DNA of 64,000 bases, from contig CM036252.1 in assembly GCA_020698575.1 (NCBI GenBank), positions 2,127,407-2,191,406 on the forward strand, read 5' to 3'. The notes beneath the pieces are model-generated. The model searched no databases. It was not told the origin of the DNA and saw only the letters and a program-made list of their open reading frames with translations. Origin of the DNA: Bostrychus sinensis (lineage: Eukaryota > Chordata > Actinopteri > Gobiiformes > Eleotridae). The position numbers and the translations under genes are program-made. Shown one piece after another: positions 1 to 12,400 of this stretch. Position 1 is the stretch's first letter. Each line of letters opens with the position of its first letter.

Positions 1-80
1 AAATGCACTTTTACAGGAGGAATGCACCTTGTAACTGACACAGGTTTCAGAAATTTGCCTCAACCCAAAAATGAAAGATT

Positions 81-975
81 AGTTTAAATCCAGTTTAAAT
101 TCTGTTTAAATTTGGTTTAAATACAGTTTAAATTTAGTTTAAATACAGTTTAAATTTAGTTTAAATACAGTTTAAATTCAGTTTAAATTCCATTTAAATA
201 CAGTTTAAATTCAGTTTAAATACAGTTTAAATTCAATTTAAATTCAATTTAAATTTGGTTTAAATAGTTTAAATTCAGTTTAAATTTAGTTTAAATTCAG
301 TTTAAATACAGTTTCAATTAAATTTAAATTCAGTATAAATAGTTTAATCCAGTTTAAATTCTGTTTAAATTTGGTTTAAATACAGTTTAAATTCAGTTTA
401 AATACAGTTTAAATTCAGTTTAAATTCAGTTTAAATACAGTTTAAAATCAGTTTAAATACAGTTTAAATTCAGTTTACATTCAGTTTAAATACAGTTTAA
501 AATCAGTTTAAATTCAGTTTAAATACAGTTTAAATACAGTTTAAATTCAGTTTAAATACAGTTTAAAATCAGTTTAAATACAGTTTAAATTCAGTTTACA
601 TTCAGTTTAAATACAGTTTAAAATCAGTTTAAATACAGTTTAAATTCAGTTTACATTCAGTTTAAATACAGTTTAAAATCAGTTTAAATACAGTTTAAAT
701 TCAGTTTACATTCAGTTTAAATTCAGTTTAAATACAGTTTAAATACAGTTTAAATTCAGTTTAAATACAGTTTAAAATCAGTTTAAATACAGTTTAAATT
801 CAGTTTACATCCAGTTTAAATACAGTTTAAAATCAGTTTAAATACAGTTTAAATTCAGTTTAAATTCAGTTTAAAATCAGTTTAAATACAGTTTAAAATC
901 AGTTTAAATTCAGTTTAAATTCAGTTTAAATACAGTTTAAAATCAGTTTAAATACAGTTTAAATTCAGTTTAAAT
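81..975. repeat. AT-rich 11-bp minisatellite
   Basis: About 80 head-to-tail copies of an 11-bp unit CAGTTTAAATT / CAGTTTAAATA, each holding the palindrome TTTAAA. Variants (TTTACATTC, TTTAAAATC) recur in blocks, pointing to higher-order duplication. No gene is visible in it. Confidence 0.95.
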
Positions 976-1173
976 GCCAGACACTGAGCTGAGAATCAGG
1001 TCTAAAATATGATCCACAGGAAAATCTCAGGTTTAGTGTTTTCTCGTGTTGCTGTTTTACTGATGAACTGAATATGAAGATGACTCGAGACTGCCACCTA
1101 CTGACGCTAAACTGAAACCACAAGTTTTATTATAAACACCCGAGATAAACAGAAATGAAACATTTTGTAATGA

Positions 1174-1530
1174 GACAGCGGCTGCAGGGTCAGCTCTGTC
1201 TCTGCTGCTTATTACTGACATAAATGTGTTCTCTTTTTATTCTTGTAGCTTTAAGACGTTTATTTTTGTCAGTCTGTGGGAAATGGCTCCATGAGGTGTG
1301 GAAACAGAAGAGAAAGAATGTGGAAGAGCATGACTTTTTTCTAAAGACAGCAGCTGCAGTGTCGGCTCTGTCTGCTGCTACATTATTATTATATTATTTC
1401 ACTGTTATTATTGACTGTTTAAAATGTGAGTTTTATTTTGAAGAGACAGCGGCTGCAGGGTCGGCTCTGTCTCGCTGCAACATTATTATAATTATTATAT
1501 TATTTCACTGTTATTGACTGTGTTAGATTC
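1174..1530. repeat. Three spaced copies of a GACAGCGGCTGCAG block
   Basis: A segment beginning GACAGC(G/A)GCTGCAG and containing a CTCTGTCTCGCTGC-like stretch followed by ATTATTATA recurs near 1174, 1346 and 1443. The short open frame across it has no recognisable product. Confidence 0.6.
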
Positions 1531-1564
1531 CTGAGTCCTTTGTTTGTTTTGGTCCAAAGTTTCT

Positions 1565-1765
1565 CTCCTATCACTTTGGGCTGCTCCCTTTATTTATTCG
1601 GGGTCTCCATATATTTACATCAGATGCCCTTCCTATCACAACCAGCCTCATACTGTGACTGGAGTTGGCCAAGTGGGTGAAGTGTCTTGCCTAAGGACAC
1701 AATAACAGTGTGCATTGAGCGAGGTTTGAACCATCGACTCACTGTGCCACTGTCGCCCCCTGCTG
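1565..1765. repeat. Fish interspersed repeat fragment
   Basis: The text 'AAGTGTCTTGCCTAAGGACA' followed by 'GGTTTGAACCATCGACTC' is a familiar fish interspersed-repeat signature. A related remnant occurs near 41665 and 47985. The family was recognised from memory only and its ends are not defined. Confidence 0.5.
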
Positions 1766-1843
1766 TAGAAACTTAAGTAGTCAACAAACAAACATTACAT
1801 GTGCCAAAGTCAAAAGTATTACATGTAGAAACTACTTTAGCAA

Positions 1844-1940
1844 CTACTGTTACTACTACTACTACTGTTACTACTGCTACTACTACTACTGTTACTACTA
1901 CTACTACTACTGCTACTACTACTACTGTTACCACTGATGC
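1844..1940. repeat. (ACT)n microsatellite
   Basis: Interrupted trinucleotide tract of ACT with GTT and GCT interruptions. Confidence 0.9.
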
Positions 1941-2719
1941 TACTGCAATTCATCAAATAAAGCAGAAATAATTTAATTTTTATGCCTCTTTGTCTTTTAT
2001 TTGATCAAACAGAGGATCAAACAATACTTCTACTTCTACTACTACCAGTAAATATCTGTGCAGCATCCAGGGGGCGCTGTTTCTTTACTTATGCATGTTT
2101 GGTCCTGGTTTAGTCCCTGACAGTTTAGTAAAGCTCATGTTGATCTCAGTAGTGATGGGCTCGTACAAAGAGCCGCTCTTTAAAGTTAAAGTTTTGTTAT
2201 TTTTTCTAAAGGATCTGATAATAACAGAGAGAAGAAACCGGATCAGCCACTCTGAGCTGAAGCACTCTGTCAGTCTGCCCTGAAAAATAAAACTTAGTAG
2301 TTTGTTCAGAGAGACACCTGACACTGTTTGCTGCTGCTGTTTTGCATTTTACAATATATTTATGTTATTTATTTTAATTGTGTGATATATTTTGTTTTGA
2401 GGTCAGCGTTTTCTGTTTTCTGCTTTTCTGCTTTTTAATGCTAAGTAAAGCCCTGCTTTTTGTTAGGGGCGTGTCTATGTTCAAATAAAACAAAAAGTCA
2501 ACATTTGTCCTTTTTAAGTTTATTTTTAAGTTTAATTATAGGTTTTTATATTCCAAGTGTAGCAGAGTGGTTCTGTGAGCGAGTGCATTCATTAAGTAGT
2601 TTCAAAACGTCAGAACTTTTAAATACTTCATCACAATCCATGTATGAGTCATATACAAGTACACAACTCATCAGTCATCAGGCAAAACTGTGCTAAATCT
2701 GTAATTTGAAAAATTAAAG

Positions 2720-3475
2720 GTACAGGTGGTCTAGACCCAGTTTAGTCCTGGCTAAGTCCACTTTTAGTCCTTTTTGAATTGCGGCTTTAGTGTAGTTTTA
2801 GTTCTGGTTTTGTCTGGTCTGTTTTGGTCTTAGTTTACCCCTGGCCTAGTCTTGGTTTAGTCCTGGTCTAGTCCTGGTCTAGTCCTAACTTGGTCTTAGT
2901 TTACCCCTGGCCTAGTCCTGGTTTAGTCCTGGTCTAGTCCTGGTCTAGTCCTAACTTGGTCTTAGTTTACCCCTGGCCTAGTCCTGGTCTAGTCCTAACT
3001 TGGTCTTAGTTTACCCCTGGCCTAGTCCTGGTTTAGTCCTGGTCTAGTCCTGGTCTAGTCCTAACTTGGTCTTAGTTTACCCCTGGCCTAGTCCTGGTCT
3101 AGTCCTGGTCTAGTCCTAACTTGGTCTTAGTTTACCCCTGGCCTAGTCCTGGTCTAGTCCTGGTCTAGTCCTGGTCTAGTCCTAACTTGGTCTTAGTTTA
3201 CCCCTGGCCTAGTCCTGGTCTAGTCCTGGTCTAGTCCTGGTCTAGTTCTAACTTGGTCATAGTTTACCCCTGGCCTAGTCCTGGTTTAGTCCTGGCCTAG
3301 TCCTGGCCTAGTCCTGGTCTACTCTCGGTCTAGTCCTGGCCTAGTCCTGGTCTAGTCCTGGTCTACTCTCGGTCTAGTCCTGGCCTAGTCCTGGTCTAGT
3401 CCTGGCCTAGTCCTGGTCTAGTCCTGGTCTAGTCCTGGTCTAGTCCTGGTCTAGCCCTGGTCAGGTCCTGGTTCA
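2720..3475. repeat. 'CCTGGTCTAGT' minisatellite with higher-order unit
   Basis: The 11-bp unit CCTGGTCTAGT is embedded in a higher-order repeat that also contains CTAACTTGGTCTTAGTTTACC. It is related to the CTGGTTTAG arrays at 4190, 19310, 23715 and 25555. Confidence 0.9.
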
Positions 3476-3479
3476 GTCC

Positions 3480-4190
3480 AGTACTCAGTGTAGAGTTATT
3501 TTCTGACTGTGTTTATTAAAGCACACTCTGTAGTCTTTTCAAAATGGCCGCCCTGCGTCTCCTTCATGGACCTGAGTCTGACCCAGGTCCAAGATGGCGT
3601 CTCTGATCATGGTTTCGTTCACTTCTTCAGGACGACGGTCGCTCTGAGCGCTCCTCCTGTTTGTGTTTGACGTCTTATCAGCAGCAGGAGTTATTCAGAC
3701 AGTTATTATGAAACTGATGATCACAGGGCACAGGTTGAAGTCAGTGATAAGGTTTGTTGTTCAGGTGAGTGTTGTTACAGGTGACAGGTGTGTCCTCCTC
3801 TGCCTGGACAGGTTTAACTCTGTTTACTGCCACAGCGCTGCAGCAGAAACCAAACTCCACAACAAAATCACTCAGAAACTGTTTAGCCCTGGTTTAGTTT
3901 TGGTTTATTTTATCTCCGTACAACTAGAAAACTACATGAGCTTAGAGAACTGATTTTAGCTGAAGTAAAGAAAACTGGACAAGAGTTGATCCGCAGCAGT
4001 TTAGACCTGGTTTGTGTTTACAGGTGCGAGGGTTTTTCCAGGTGTGAGTTCCAGGTAAAGGCGTGTCTTCCTCTGAACCGACTGAACCAGATTAACTCTG
4101 TTTACTTCAGCAGAAACGAAACTTTAAAGGCTTTTTAATAAAACTGTACACAGCTTTATTCAGAATAAAGTCACTCAAAAACTGTTTAGA
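3480..4190. other. No gene recognised; duplicated 130-bp block
   Basis: A block with 'TTCCAGGTAAAGG' and 'CTTCCTCTGAACCGACTGAA' starts near 4022. A more diverged copy starts near 3768 and a third near 5338. Each copy is followed directly by, or borders, the CTGGTTTAG array. No credible coding region is seen. Confidence 0.5.
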
Positions 4191-5330
4191 TCTGATTTAG
4201 ACCTGGTCTAGTCCTGGTTTAGACCTGGTCTAGTCCTGGTTTATTCCTGGTTTAGACCTGGTCTAGTCCTGGTTTATTCCTGGTTTAGTCCTGGTTTAGA
4301 CCTGGTTTAGACCTGGTTTAGTCCTGGTTTAGTCCTGGTTTAGTCCTGGTCTAGACCTGGTTTAGACCTGGTTTAGACCTGGTTTAGTCCTGGTTTAGTG
4401 CAGGTTTAGTCCTGGTTTAGTCCTGGTTTAGTCCTGGTTTAGTCCTGGTCTAGACCTGGTTTAGTCCTGGTTTAGTCCTGGTTTAGTCCTGGTTTAGTCC
4501 TGGTCTAGACCTGGTTTAGTCCTGGTTTAGTGCAGGTTTAGTCCTGGTCTAGACCTGGTTTAGCCCTGGGTTAGACCTGGTTTAGTCCTGGTTTAGTCCT
4601 GGTCTAGGCCTGGTTTAGTCCTGGTTTAGCCCTGGGTTAGACCTGGTTTAGTCCTGGTTTAGTCCTGGTCTAGGCCTGGTTTAGCCCTGGTTTAGACCTG
4701 GTTTAGACCTGGTTTAGACCTGGTTTAGACCTGGTTTAGTCCTGGTCTAGGCCTGGTTTAGTCCTGGTCTAGGCCTGGTTTAGACCTGGTTTAGACCTGG
4801 TCTAGACCTGGTTTAGACCTGGTTTAGACCTGGTCTAGACCTGGTTTAGTCCTGGTTTAGTCCTGGTCTAGACCTGGTTTAGACCTGGTTTAGACCTGGT
4901 TTAGTCCTGGTTTAGTGCAGGTTTAGTCCTGGTTTAGTCCTGGTTTAGTCCTGGTTTAGTCCTGGTCTAGACCTGGTTTAGTCCTGGTTTAGTCCTGGTT
5001 TAGTCCTGGTTTAGTCCTGGTCTAGACCTGGTTTAGTCCTGGTTTAGTGCAGGTTTAGTCCTGGTCTAGACCTGGTTTAGCCCTGGGTTAGACCTGGTTT
5101 AGTCCTGGTTTAGTCCTGGTCTAGGCCTGGTTTAGTCCTGGTTTAGCCCTGGGTTAGACCTGGTTTAGTCCTGGTTTAGTCCTGGTCTAGGCCTGGTTTA
5201 GCCCTGGTTTAGACCTGGTTTAGACCTGGTTTAGACCTGGTTTAGTCCTGGTCTAGGCCTGGTTTAGTCCTGGTCTAGGCCTGGTTTAGACCTGGTCTAG
5301 ACCTGGTTTAGCCCTGGTTTAGTCCTGGTT
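4190..5330. repeat. 11-bp 'CTGGTTTAGAC/TC' minisatellite
   Basis: About 100 copies of CCTGGTTTAGA / CCTGGTTTAGT on the plus strand, with longer internal duplications: the part near 4380-4680 recurs near 4900-5190. Same family as the arrays inside gene F1. Confidence 0.95.
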
Positions 5331-6160
5331 TGTTTTCCAGCTGTGAGTTCCAGGTAAAGGTGTGTCTTCCTCTGAACCGACTGAACTGGTTTACTTCTGT
5401 TCACTTCAGCAGAAACAAAACTTTATCGACTTCTTAATAAAACAAATGTATTAATTCATTTCTTTATTCATCACACATTCAAACAAAGTGATTTACATTT
5501 TTATACCAAAATAAAGTGCCATGAAGCCATAGATATTCACACACAGAGAACACACACATTCTAGAACACCCACCATCACAGAGAACAACCGAGAGTCGCT
5601 CACTACCACAGCCACATTCTTTTTTATATCACTTTAACTACAAAAACTCATTCACTTCTGATGTTTTTTCACCTTTTGACACATTTGAAATGCAATGACC
5701 AGTGATTGTTGGTAAACACTGCTCATTTGTTTTACCAGGAGTCTCTCTCTCGTGTCATCGCCTGAAGCACTGCTCAGTCACAGTCGTTATAACACTGCAC
5801 ACTACAGAGCTGCCAGGGCTGCTGCTGTTGTTGTTGTTGTTGTTGTTGTTGTTTCAGTGTGAGCGAGAGGCACAGAAGCTTATTCAGGTTGAAGGTAGAA
5901 GACAAATTAAAGTCCAGTCTACGTTCAGAATATTACATTTAACAATAATCCCAAATCCTTCACAGATAAACGAGTACACAGAGGGTTTCATCACAGATTC
6001 TGTAAATCCACAGTTTTTTTTTACCTCAGGAAGGCTGCTACACTGGCTACAGACAGTTTCTCTCGGCTGTTCTCCAGTTAAACCTCAGTGATTACAGTAT
6101 TTCAACAGTTTGGAGTAAAATTTTTAATAATAAGTAATAGATAATGATTACATTTTTCGG
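5331..6160. other. No gene recognised; possible minus-strand 3' end
   Basis: This holds the third 130-bp block copy (5338-5450), a TTTATT at about 5461 (AATAAA on the minus strand) and a (TTG)n run near 5826. No supported exon was found. Confidence 0.4.
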
Positions 6161-6679
6161 TTTCAGATCTCTCGTATCATTCGTTCATTTGAGTTTTAAT
6201 CGAGAATCAAAAATCACGGTGGCCCTGGGTTTCTCCTCGTCGTCGTCGTATCAAATGTCTCCTCTGCTTTTTATGAACAAAATCTGAGAAATAAACCCCA
6301 GTGCTACCATTCTTACAAGGCTGGTTTTTATAACCAGATACACCGGGGGGCGCTGCAGGAGGCTTCTTTAGTCTCACACTGACTCTGTTTAACTGAGCTC
6401 TAAAGTTGCTCAGTCTGTCTTTAATACTTCAGACTGAGCTCAGGAGGACAGTCCACAGCTGAGGACTGCTCTGTTTGAGGATTTGTTATGAAAACAGTGA
6501 AGGTAAAACAGATCGCTGTGGTCTGGACTCTGGACTCAGTCCTAGTCCTGAGGTCTGGTTCAGCCTGGACCAGACTCAGAGCTCAGGACTCTGTGTTCTC
6601 TGGTTTTTCTGGACAAACTTCTGACGAAGGACCTCCGTGAGTGAACCGACAGCCTCTCTGCAGGAGACTGTGCTGCTCC

Positions 6680-6872
6680 GTCCTGGTCTCCTCTGGACCG
6701 GGCCTGGTCTCCTCGGGACCGGGCCTGGTCTCCTCTGGACCGGGCCTGGTCTCCTCGGGACCGGGCCTGGTCTCCTCTGGACCGGGCCTGGTCTCCTCGG
6801 GACCGGGCCTGGTCTCCTCTGGACCGGGCCTGGTCTCCTCGGGACCGGGCCTGGGCTCCTCGGGACCGGGCC
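6680..6872. repeat. 21/42-bp GC-rich minisatellite
   Basis: Alternating units CCTGGTCTCCTCTGGACCGGG and CCTGGTCTCCTCGGGACCGGG lie in the loop of the inverted repeat. The open frames on both strands are low-complexity by-products. Confidence 0.9.
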
Positions 6873-7048
6873 CGGGGGGCGTGGGCGGAGCTCAGCGCGG
6901 CTCTCGGGCCCAGACAAAGCTTCTGCAGGCGACAAACGTCCGTCCTCACAAAACGACCTCAGACTCCTGCTGAGATCACGGCTCAGACCTGACCCCGGCT
7001 CTCTCTGCTCCTCTCACACTGGTCCTTTAGACTGGTCCTGACACAGAG

Positions 7049-7113
7049 GACCAGGACCAGGACCAGGACCAGGACCAGGACCAGGACCAGGACCAGGACC
7101 AGGACCAGGACCA
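7049..7113. repeat. (ACCAGG)n hexamer tract
   Basis: About eleven ACCAGG hexamers in the loop of the large inverted repeat. Confidence 0.95.
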
Positions 7114-7859
7114 GGGAGGAACCACCTGTGTCCCTCAGAGAAGAGCAGAGCGGTGGCAGACCCTGAGACTGTTGTTTTGTGCATCTGTAGCCGCCTGCAG
7201 AGAGCCTGAGTCCAGGCCCGAGTCCCGCGCTGGTCCACTGGTCCCCTCGGGTCTGAGTCCAGGTCCGAGTCCCCCCCGCTGCACTCAGGTCCACACTGGT
7301 CAGCTCGGGTCTGAGTCCACAGGTGAGGCGGGTCTACGCCTGATCTCATCACGGAGGTCCTTCGTCTGAAGTCTGTCCATTAAACCCGAGACACAGAGAC
7401 CAGAGCTGTGAGTCAGGTCCAGGCTGAACCAGACCACAGGAGTAAGACCAAGTCCAGAGTCCAGACCACACTGATCCATGTTTTACCTTCACTGTTTTCA
7501 TAACAAATCCTCAAACAGAGCAGCCCTCAGCTGTGGACTGTCCTCCTGAGCTCAGTCTGAAGGATTAAAGACAGACTGTGCAACTTTAGAGCCTCAGTTA
7601 AACAGAGACAGTGTGAGACTAAAGAAGGTGCTGCAGGTGAGTAAAGCCCCCTGCAGCGCCCCCTGGTGTAGGTTGGTATAAAAACCAGCCTTGTAAGAAT
7701 GGGAGCGATGGGTTTAGTTCTCAGATGTTGGTCATAAAAGTCAGAGGAGACCTTTGTACGAACACGAGGAGAAACACAGAGTCAAGCCTGGCCAGGGGTC
7801 ACAATTAATTTTCACATTTGTCTTGTTTTCATTTGTTGTTGGGGTTGTTTCCATTGTCA

Positions 7860-7970
7860 TTGTTGTGTTTCATTTGTCGTTGTTGTGTTTCATTTGTCGT
7901 TGTTGTGTTTCATTTGTCGTTGTTGTGTTTCATTTGTCGTTGTTGTGTTTCATTTGTCGTTGTTGTTATG
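7860..7970. repeat. 20-bp minisatellite GTTTCATTTGTCGTTGTTGT
   Basis: Five to six nearly perfect copies, in the insert that interrupts the right arm of the inverted repeat. Confidence 0.9.
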
Positions 7971-8203
7971 ACTTGACCTTCAGGGCCACCGTACTGAATA
8001 AAAATCTCACTGTTTGTTTAAATGTGATGCTCAGAAACAGATTTAAAAACCAAGTGATGGCTCAGTTTAATAATAATTTTAAAAGTTTATTGGTTTGTGT
8101 TTGATGCCAGGTCTGACTTTGTTTAATTTTTTAACTCACTAACTTAAAAGTTAAGAATTCAAAGTTTTGTTTTTGCGTCACATTTTTCCAAACAAGTCAT
8201 ATT

Positions 8204-8209
8204 TTTATT
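8204..8209 (-). terminator. Candidate polyadenylation signal of gene V0
   Basis: TTTATT on the plus strand is AATAAA on the minus strand, about 50 bp after the V0 stop codon. Position and motif fit a short 3' UTR; cleavage is not shown. Confidence 0.45.
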
Positions 8210-8256
8210 TCTAATATTGATCTTCAATTAAAAATCAAATGAACGAATGATACGAT

Positions 8257-11200
8257 TTACTGGAACATCAGCAGGAACAGTGAGAGGAGGGCAGGGGCCA
8301 GCAGTGCGGCTCCGGCTGTGGACCTCAACGCTCCGCCTGGAAAACACAAACACCATCAGGAGCAGCTCAGCAACTTTGGGCCTGAGGCGGGGCACTGACA
8401 GACGACCGTTCACTCTCACAGTCGCTCAGTACGGGACACACTCCTCTCAGAGAGATCAGGAGTCTAACCCACAACCTCCTCACTCCTTATATGGAAGAAA
8501 TCAGTTTTAACCATGGGCATAGCTAGGCTGATTTTAGGTTAGGTTTTAGGTGAGGTAAGTTAGGTCTTAGCACCCTTCCCAAAATGTAACCCAGTGACAA
8601 AGTGACTTTAGTACACAGTGTAAAAATATACAGTACCTCACAAAGATATTATACACTTTCCCATAACATTTCTACTGCTCATAATCCTACAGCAGACCAG
8701 TGGTTCCCAACCTTTTTGGTCTTGTGTACCTGGTTTAGACCTGGTTTATTTATATTGAACCACTAACTCTGAAACTTTTTATTAAAGGTAAAAAGTTATC
8801 GAGTTCTGCTTTAAGTTCATACGTCACATTTTGCTGGACTTGTTTTTATCCTCGCCGCAGTTTTATTTGTATTCGTCACTGCTGTCAGTATTAGTCCCGA
8901 CTTAACTGGAACACGGTAACTCGGAGATAACGTCACTCTGAGGTCCGACCTCCGAGGAGAACTGGAACGCAGCATAAAATATCAAATATAATTCCAAGTA
9001 CCCCTGCATAGTGCTCGGATTCCCCTCGGTGGCCCTGGTGCCTCCTGGACCGTCCCACGGGGCCGGGACCTGTCACTGCCTGGTTCTGTGGACGCCCAGT
9101 GACCCTACGCTGTGTTTAGGTTAACGCAGGTGTCCCGCCTTTCTCCCTGTTCCCTCCGTGGTTCTCCTGTCACCTCTCCACTGTCCTGTCTGCTAAAGCC
9201 ACAAATATCTTTAAAATCCCTGTGAGAAAAGGAAACTTGGTGTTCACTCACTTTGCAGCACCTGCAGCTCGATCACTCTGTAGGGCTCCGACTGGTGGAG
9301 GTCCCTCTTCCTGCGCCGGGACTGGACCACGTGGCAGTGGTAGGTGCCGCTGTCGCTGGGCCGGACTCCCCGCAGGCGCACGGACAGGTCCCCGGTCCGG
9401 TCCGGGGACAGGAGCTCCACGCGGTCCGAGTACTGCGGGTGCTGGTGGTGCGGGTGCCCCATGCCCACGAGGAACACGAACTCGCCGTCGTCGTCCGCTC
9501 GTTTCCACATGAACGAGGACACGGGGAAGTCCATCGGCTCCAAGGAGAAGACGGCGTCCTGTCCCTCGAACGCCTGGATCGTTTTAGGTTCTGAGGCACA
9601 GAGAGGACAGAGGCTCATTAACACTAATGGCTTTGTAAGTTTTTTTTTATTTAATAACCTTTATTTAACCAGAGCCACTGAGGCCAAGATCTCTGCAGCA
9701 CACGTCGTTATAAATTATTATTATTATTATTATTATAAGTTTAACAATAATAACACAATGTTTTCAGGACTGGACCACATGTGGACAGGACCGACCTGGA
9801 CCCAGGACTTTGAGGTCGATGACTTTGATTGGCTCCGTGTCGAACACAGCCCTCTTGCTGATCCGTGATTGGCTGAAGACGTGGCACTCGTAGCGCCCGC
9901 TGTCCTCTCGGTCGGCGTCGTGCAGGATCAGGGACAGGTCTCCTTGCTCGAGTTTGGGGTCTTTTAGAGTCACGCGGTCTTTGAAGTGATGGTGCTGATA
10001 GACCAGGTACGGCCTGCCGTCCCGGAACAGGAACACGTACAGCGGGTCCAGGCCGGGTTTGGTCCACTCCAGAGCCATGTCCTGGGGGTCGGTGCCCTCG
10101 GGAGCCTGGCAGGGGAGCAGGACGTCTCTCCTTGAGAAGGTTTCCAGTGACAGTGGACCTGCAGAGGAACACAGGAGATATTTTAATAATACAAGAATAA
10201 TACAAAGATCAGACAAATATAATATCAGTGAGTGTTAAACATCAGAGAGAGTTTGGTGCTTAGCCCCCGGCAGCGATGTGAGGTAGGTGGAGATTTTAGG
10301 GCAGACAGAGGCGGGGGCTGAGGAGAGGAAGCTGCGGAGAAGCAAGGGTTCTGCAGAGGAGGAGGACGAGGAGGAGGACGAGGAGGAGGACGAGGAGGAA
10401 GAGGAGGACGAGGAGGAGGAGGAGGACGAGGAGGAGGACGAGGAGGAGGACGAGGAGGAAGAGGAGGACGAGGAGGAGGAGGAGGACGAGGAGGAGGACG
10501 AGGAGGAGGACGAGGAGGAAGAGGAGGGCTGCGGCTGGAATCTGAAAAACAGCTGAATGACAGGAGGGTTATGTTTAGGGAAGCAGCTTCAGCTGACGTC
10601 CGGTCAGGGTCATCATGAAGAGGAAACAATAAACAAATAATGATTAAATACAATTATTTTCCATTTTAGTTCTCTGGGCTGTGCTTTATATTGATTTTTT
10701 AATCCAATAATGTGCATGATTTCAGAGTCAAATTTGCTGAATTTGAGGATTTCCAGTTCAGATCCATGGGTGAGAAGTGAAGTGAGTCTGGGCTGAGGCT
10801 GTTTCTGTTCTCGTCTCCAGTAAAATGTTTTCAGAAACTTTTAATGTGCTCTCTACTTTTCCACAGTCAGGCTGATGTGTTTAATATCTGTGTGTTACAG
10901 ATTTAGTTTTGCTGATCGCATAAAACCACAGATAAAAAAGCTGGAGTTGAGGCAGACAGTACTCTGCCTGACTGTAGGGGGCGTACGAGAGCACACAGCT
11001 TCTAGACGTAGCTCGCTGCAATTCCAAAAACAAGTGCACAGCTGCAGTCCATTCATTCTAAAATTTTGCTCCAAATGAAAGCCAAACATGGGAGATATTA
11101 TCTTTAACCTTGTCCATGCGTTTGTTACATCTGGGTTGGATTACTGTAACTCTCTGCTGGCAGTGTGCCCTAAAAACTCTTTAAAAAGTTTTCAGCTTGT

Positions 11201-11772
11201 TCAAAACGCAGCAGCGAGATTATTAACAGGAACTAACAGAGAGAACATATTACTTCTGTGCTAGCTTCACTTCACTGGCTTCCAGTTGGATTCAGAGTTA
11301 GGTTTAAAATCCTTCTCCTGACTTACAAGGCTCCATCCTACATTAATGATGTTATAGAGCCATTGTGTTGATTGTGTTTTTGTTTGATTGTGTGTTTTTG
11401 TTTGATGAGGCGACTGTTGTTGTGATACTGGGCTGTACAAATAAAACTGAACTGACTTAAATGGAATAAATACTAAGATGGACTAGACACAAACATGTGT
11501 TTAAACTAAGAAAACATTAAACATAATTTCTACATAACTTCAAACAGGTGAAATAATACTTTTATTGTTCATTTAAAGCCATGGTTCCCAACCTTTTTCT
11601 GGCTCGTGTGTTTTGATTTATTGTTTTAATTGTGTTTCTGTGGACTTTGAACCTAACTCTGTAAAGCTTTGAGTTACCTGTGCTCTGCAAACAAACTGCC
11701 TGGGAACAAAGACATTTCATACTCTCATATTCCCCATTTTTTCCACTCAGTTTAAAATAATAATAATAATAA

Positions 11773-11816
<44 letters not shown>

Positions 11817-12344
11817 CTGCCTGACTTAAAAATAAATGAAACATTTTAAAACAATAATTTGACAATATAATTCCATCTTATATGTACTTTTTACCAGATT
11901 TAAAACGTTTAAAATAACAAAAAAAACAACAAAAAAAAAACAACCTCATATTAAATTTACTAAAAATAAAATAAAACTATTAACCCTAAAGATATAGAGA
12001 ATATTTTACACTAATAATGTTCTTCAACAGTTAGTTTCCTCAGAGACACTTGAGCTCGTCTTTTCTAAGTTTCAATTGTTTGAAAATGAAAATATCACAA
12101 ATGTTTTCATCTGGAAATAATTCCACATGTCCTGCAGAGTGCTCACGTACCACTAGGGGTCCCCTGACCGCTGGTTGGGAAGCACTGGTTTAAAGTTTTA
12201 GAAAATGTTATAATAACACTGATTGTTTAAATGTGGTGAGGGAGAAAAAGTGTTAATATCACTCACAACAGCGTCTGCTTTAAACATGAGCCCACTTCAA
12301 ACATTAACAATAATCTGTCATAAAACTAAACCCAGGCTATGGAG

Positions 12345-12400
<56 letters not shown>

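Larger units (their letters stand above)
6165..8260. repeat. Large imperfect inverted repeat
   Basis: The left arm, about 6165-6650, is the reverse complement of about 7345-7790, with a further short match at 8228-8255 after an unmatched insert (7790-8225). Matching landmarks include CATTCTTACAAGGCTGG (6309) against CCAGCCTTGTAAGAATG (7682), GACGAAGGACCTCCGTGA against TCACGGAGGTCCTTCGTC, and CGTATCATTCGTTCATTTGA against its complement beside the V0 stop codon. The loop is GC-rich tandem repeat. The left arm therefore looks like an inverted copy of the V0 3' flank. Arms look roughly 85% identical by eye. Confidence 0.85.
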
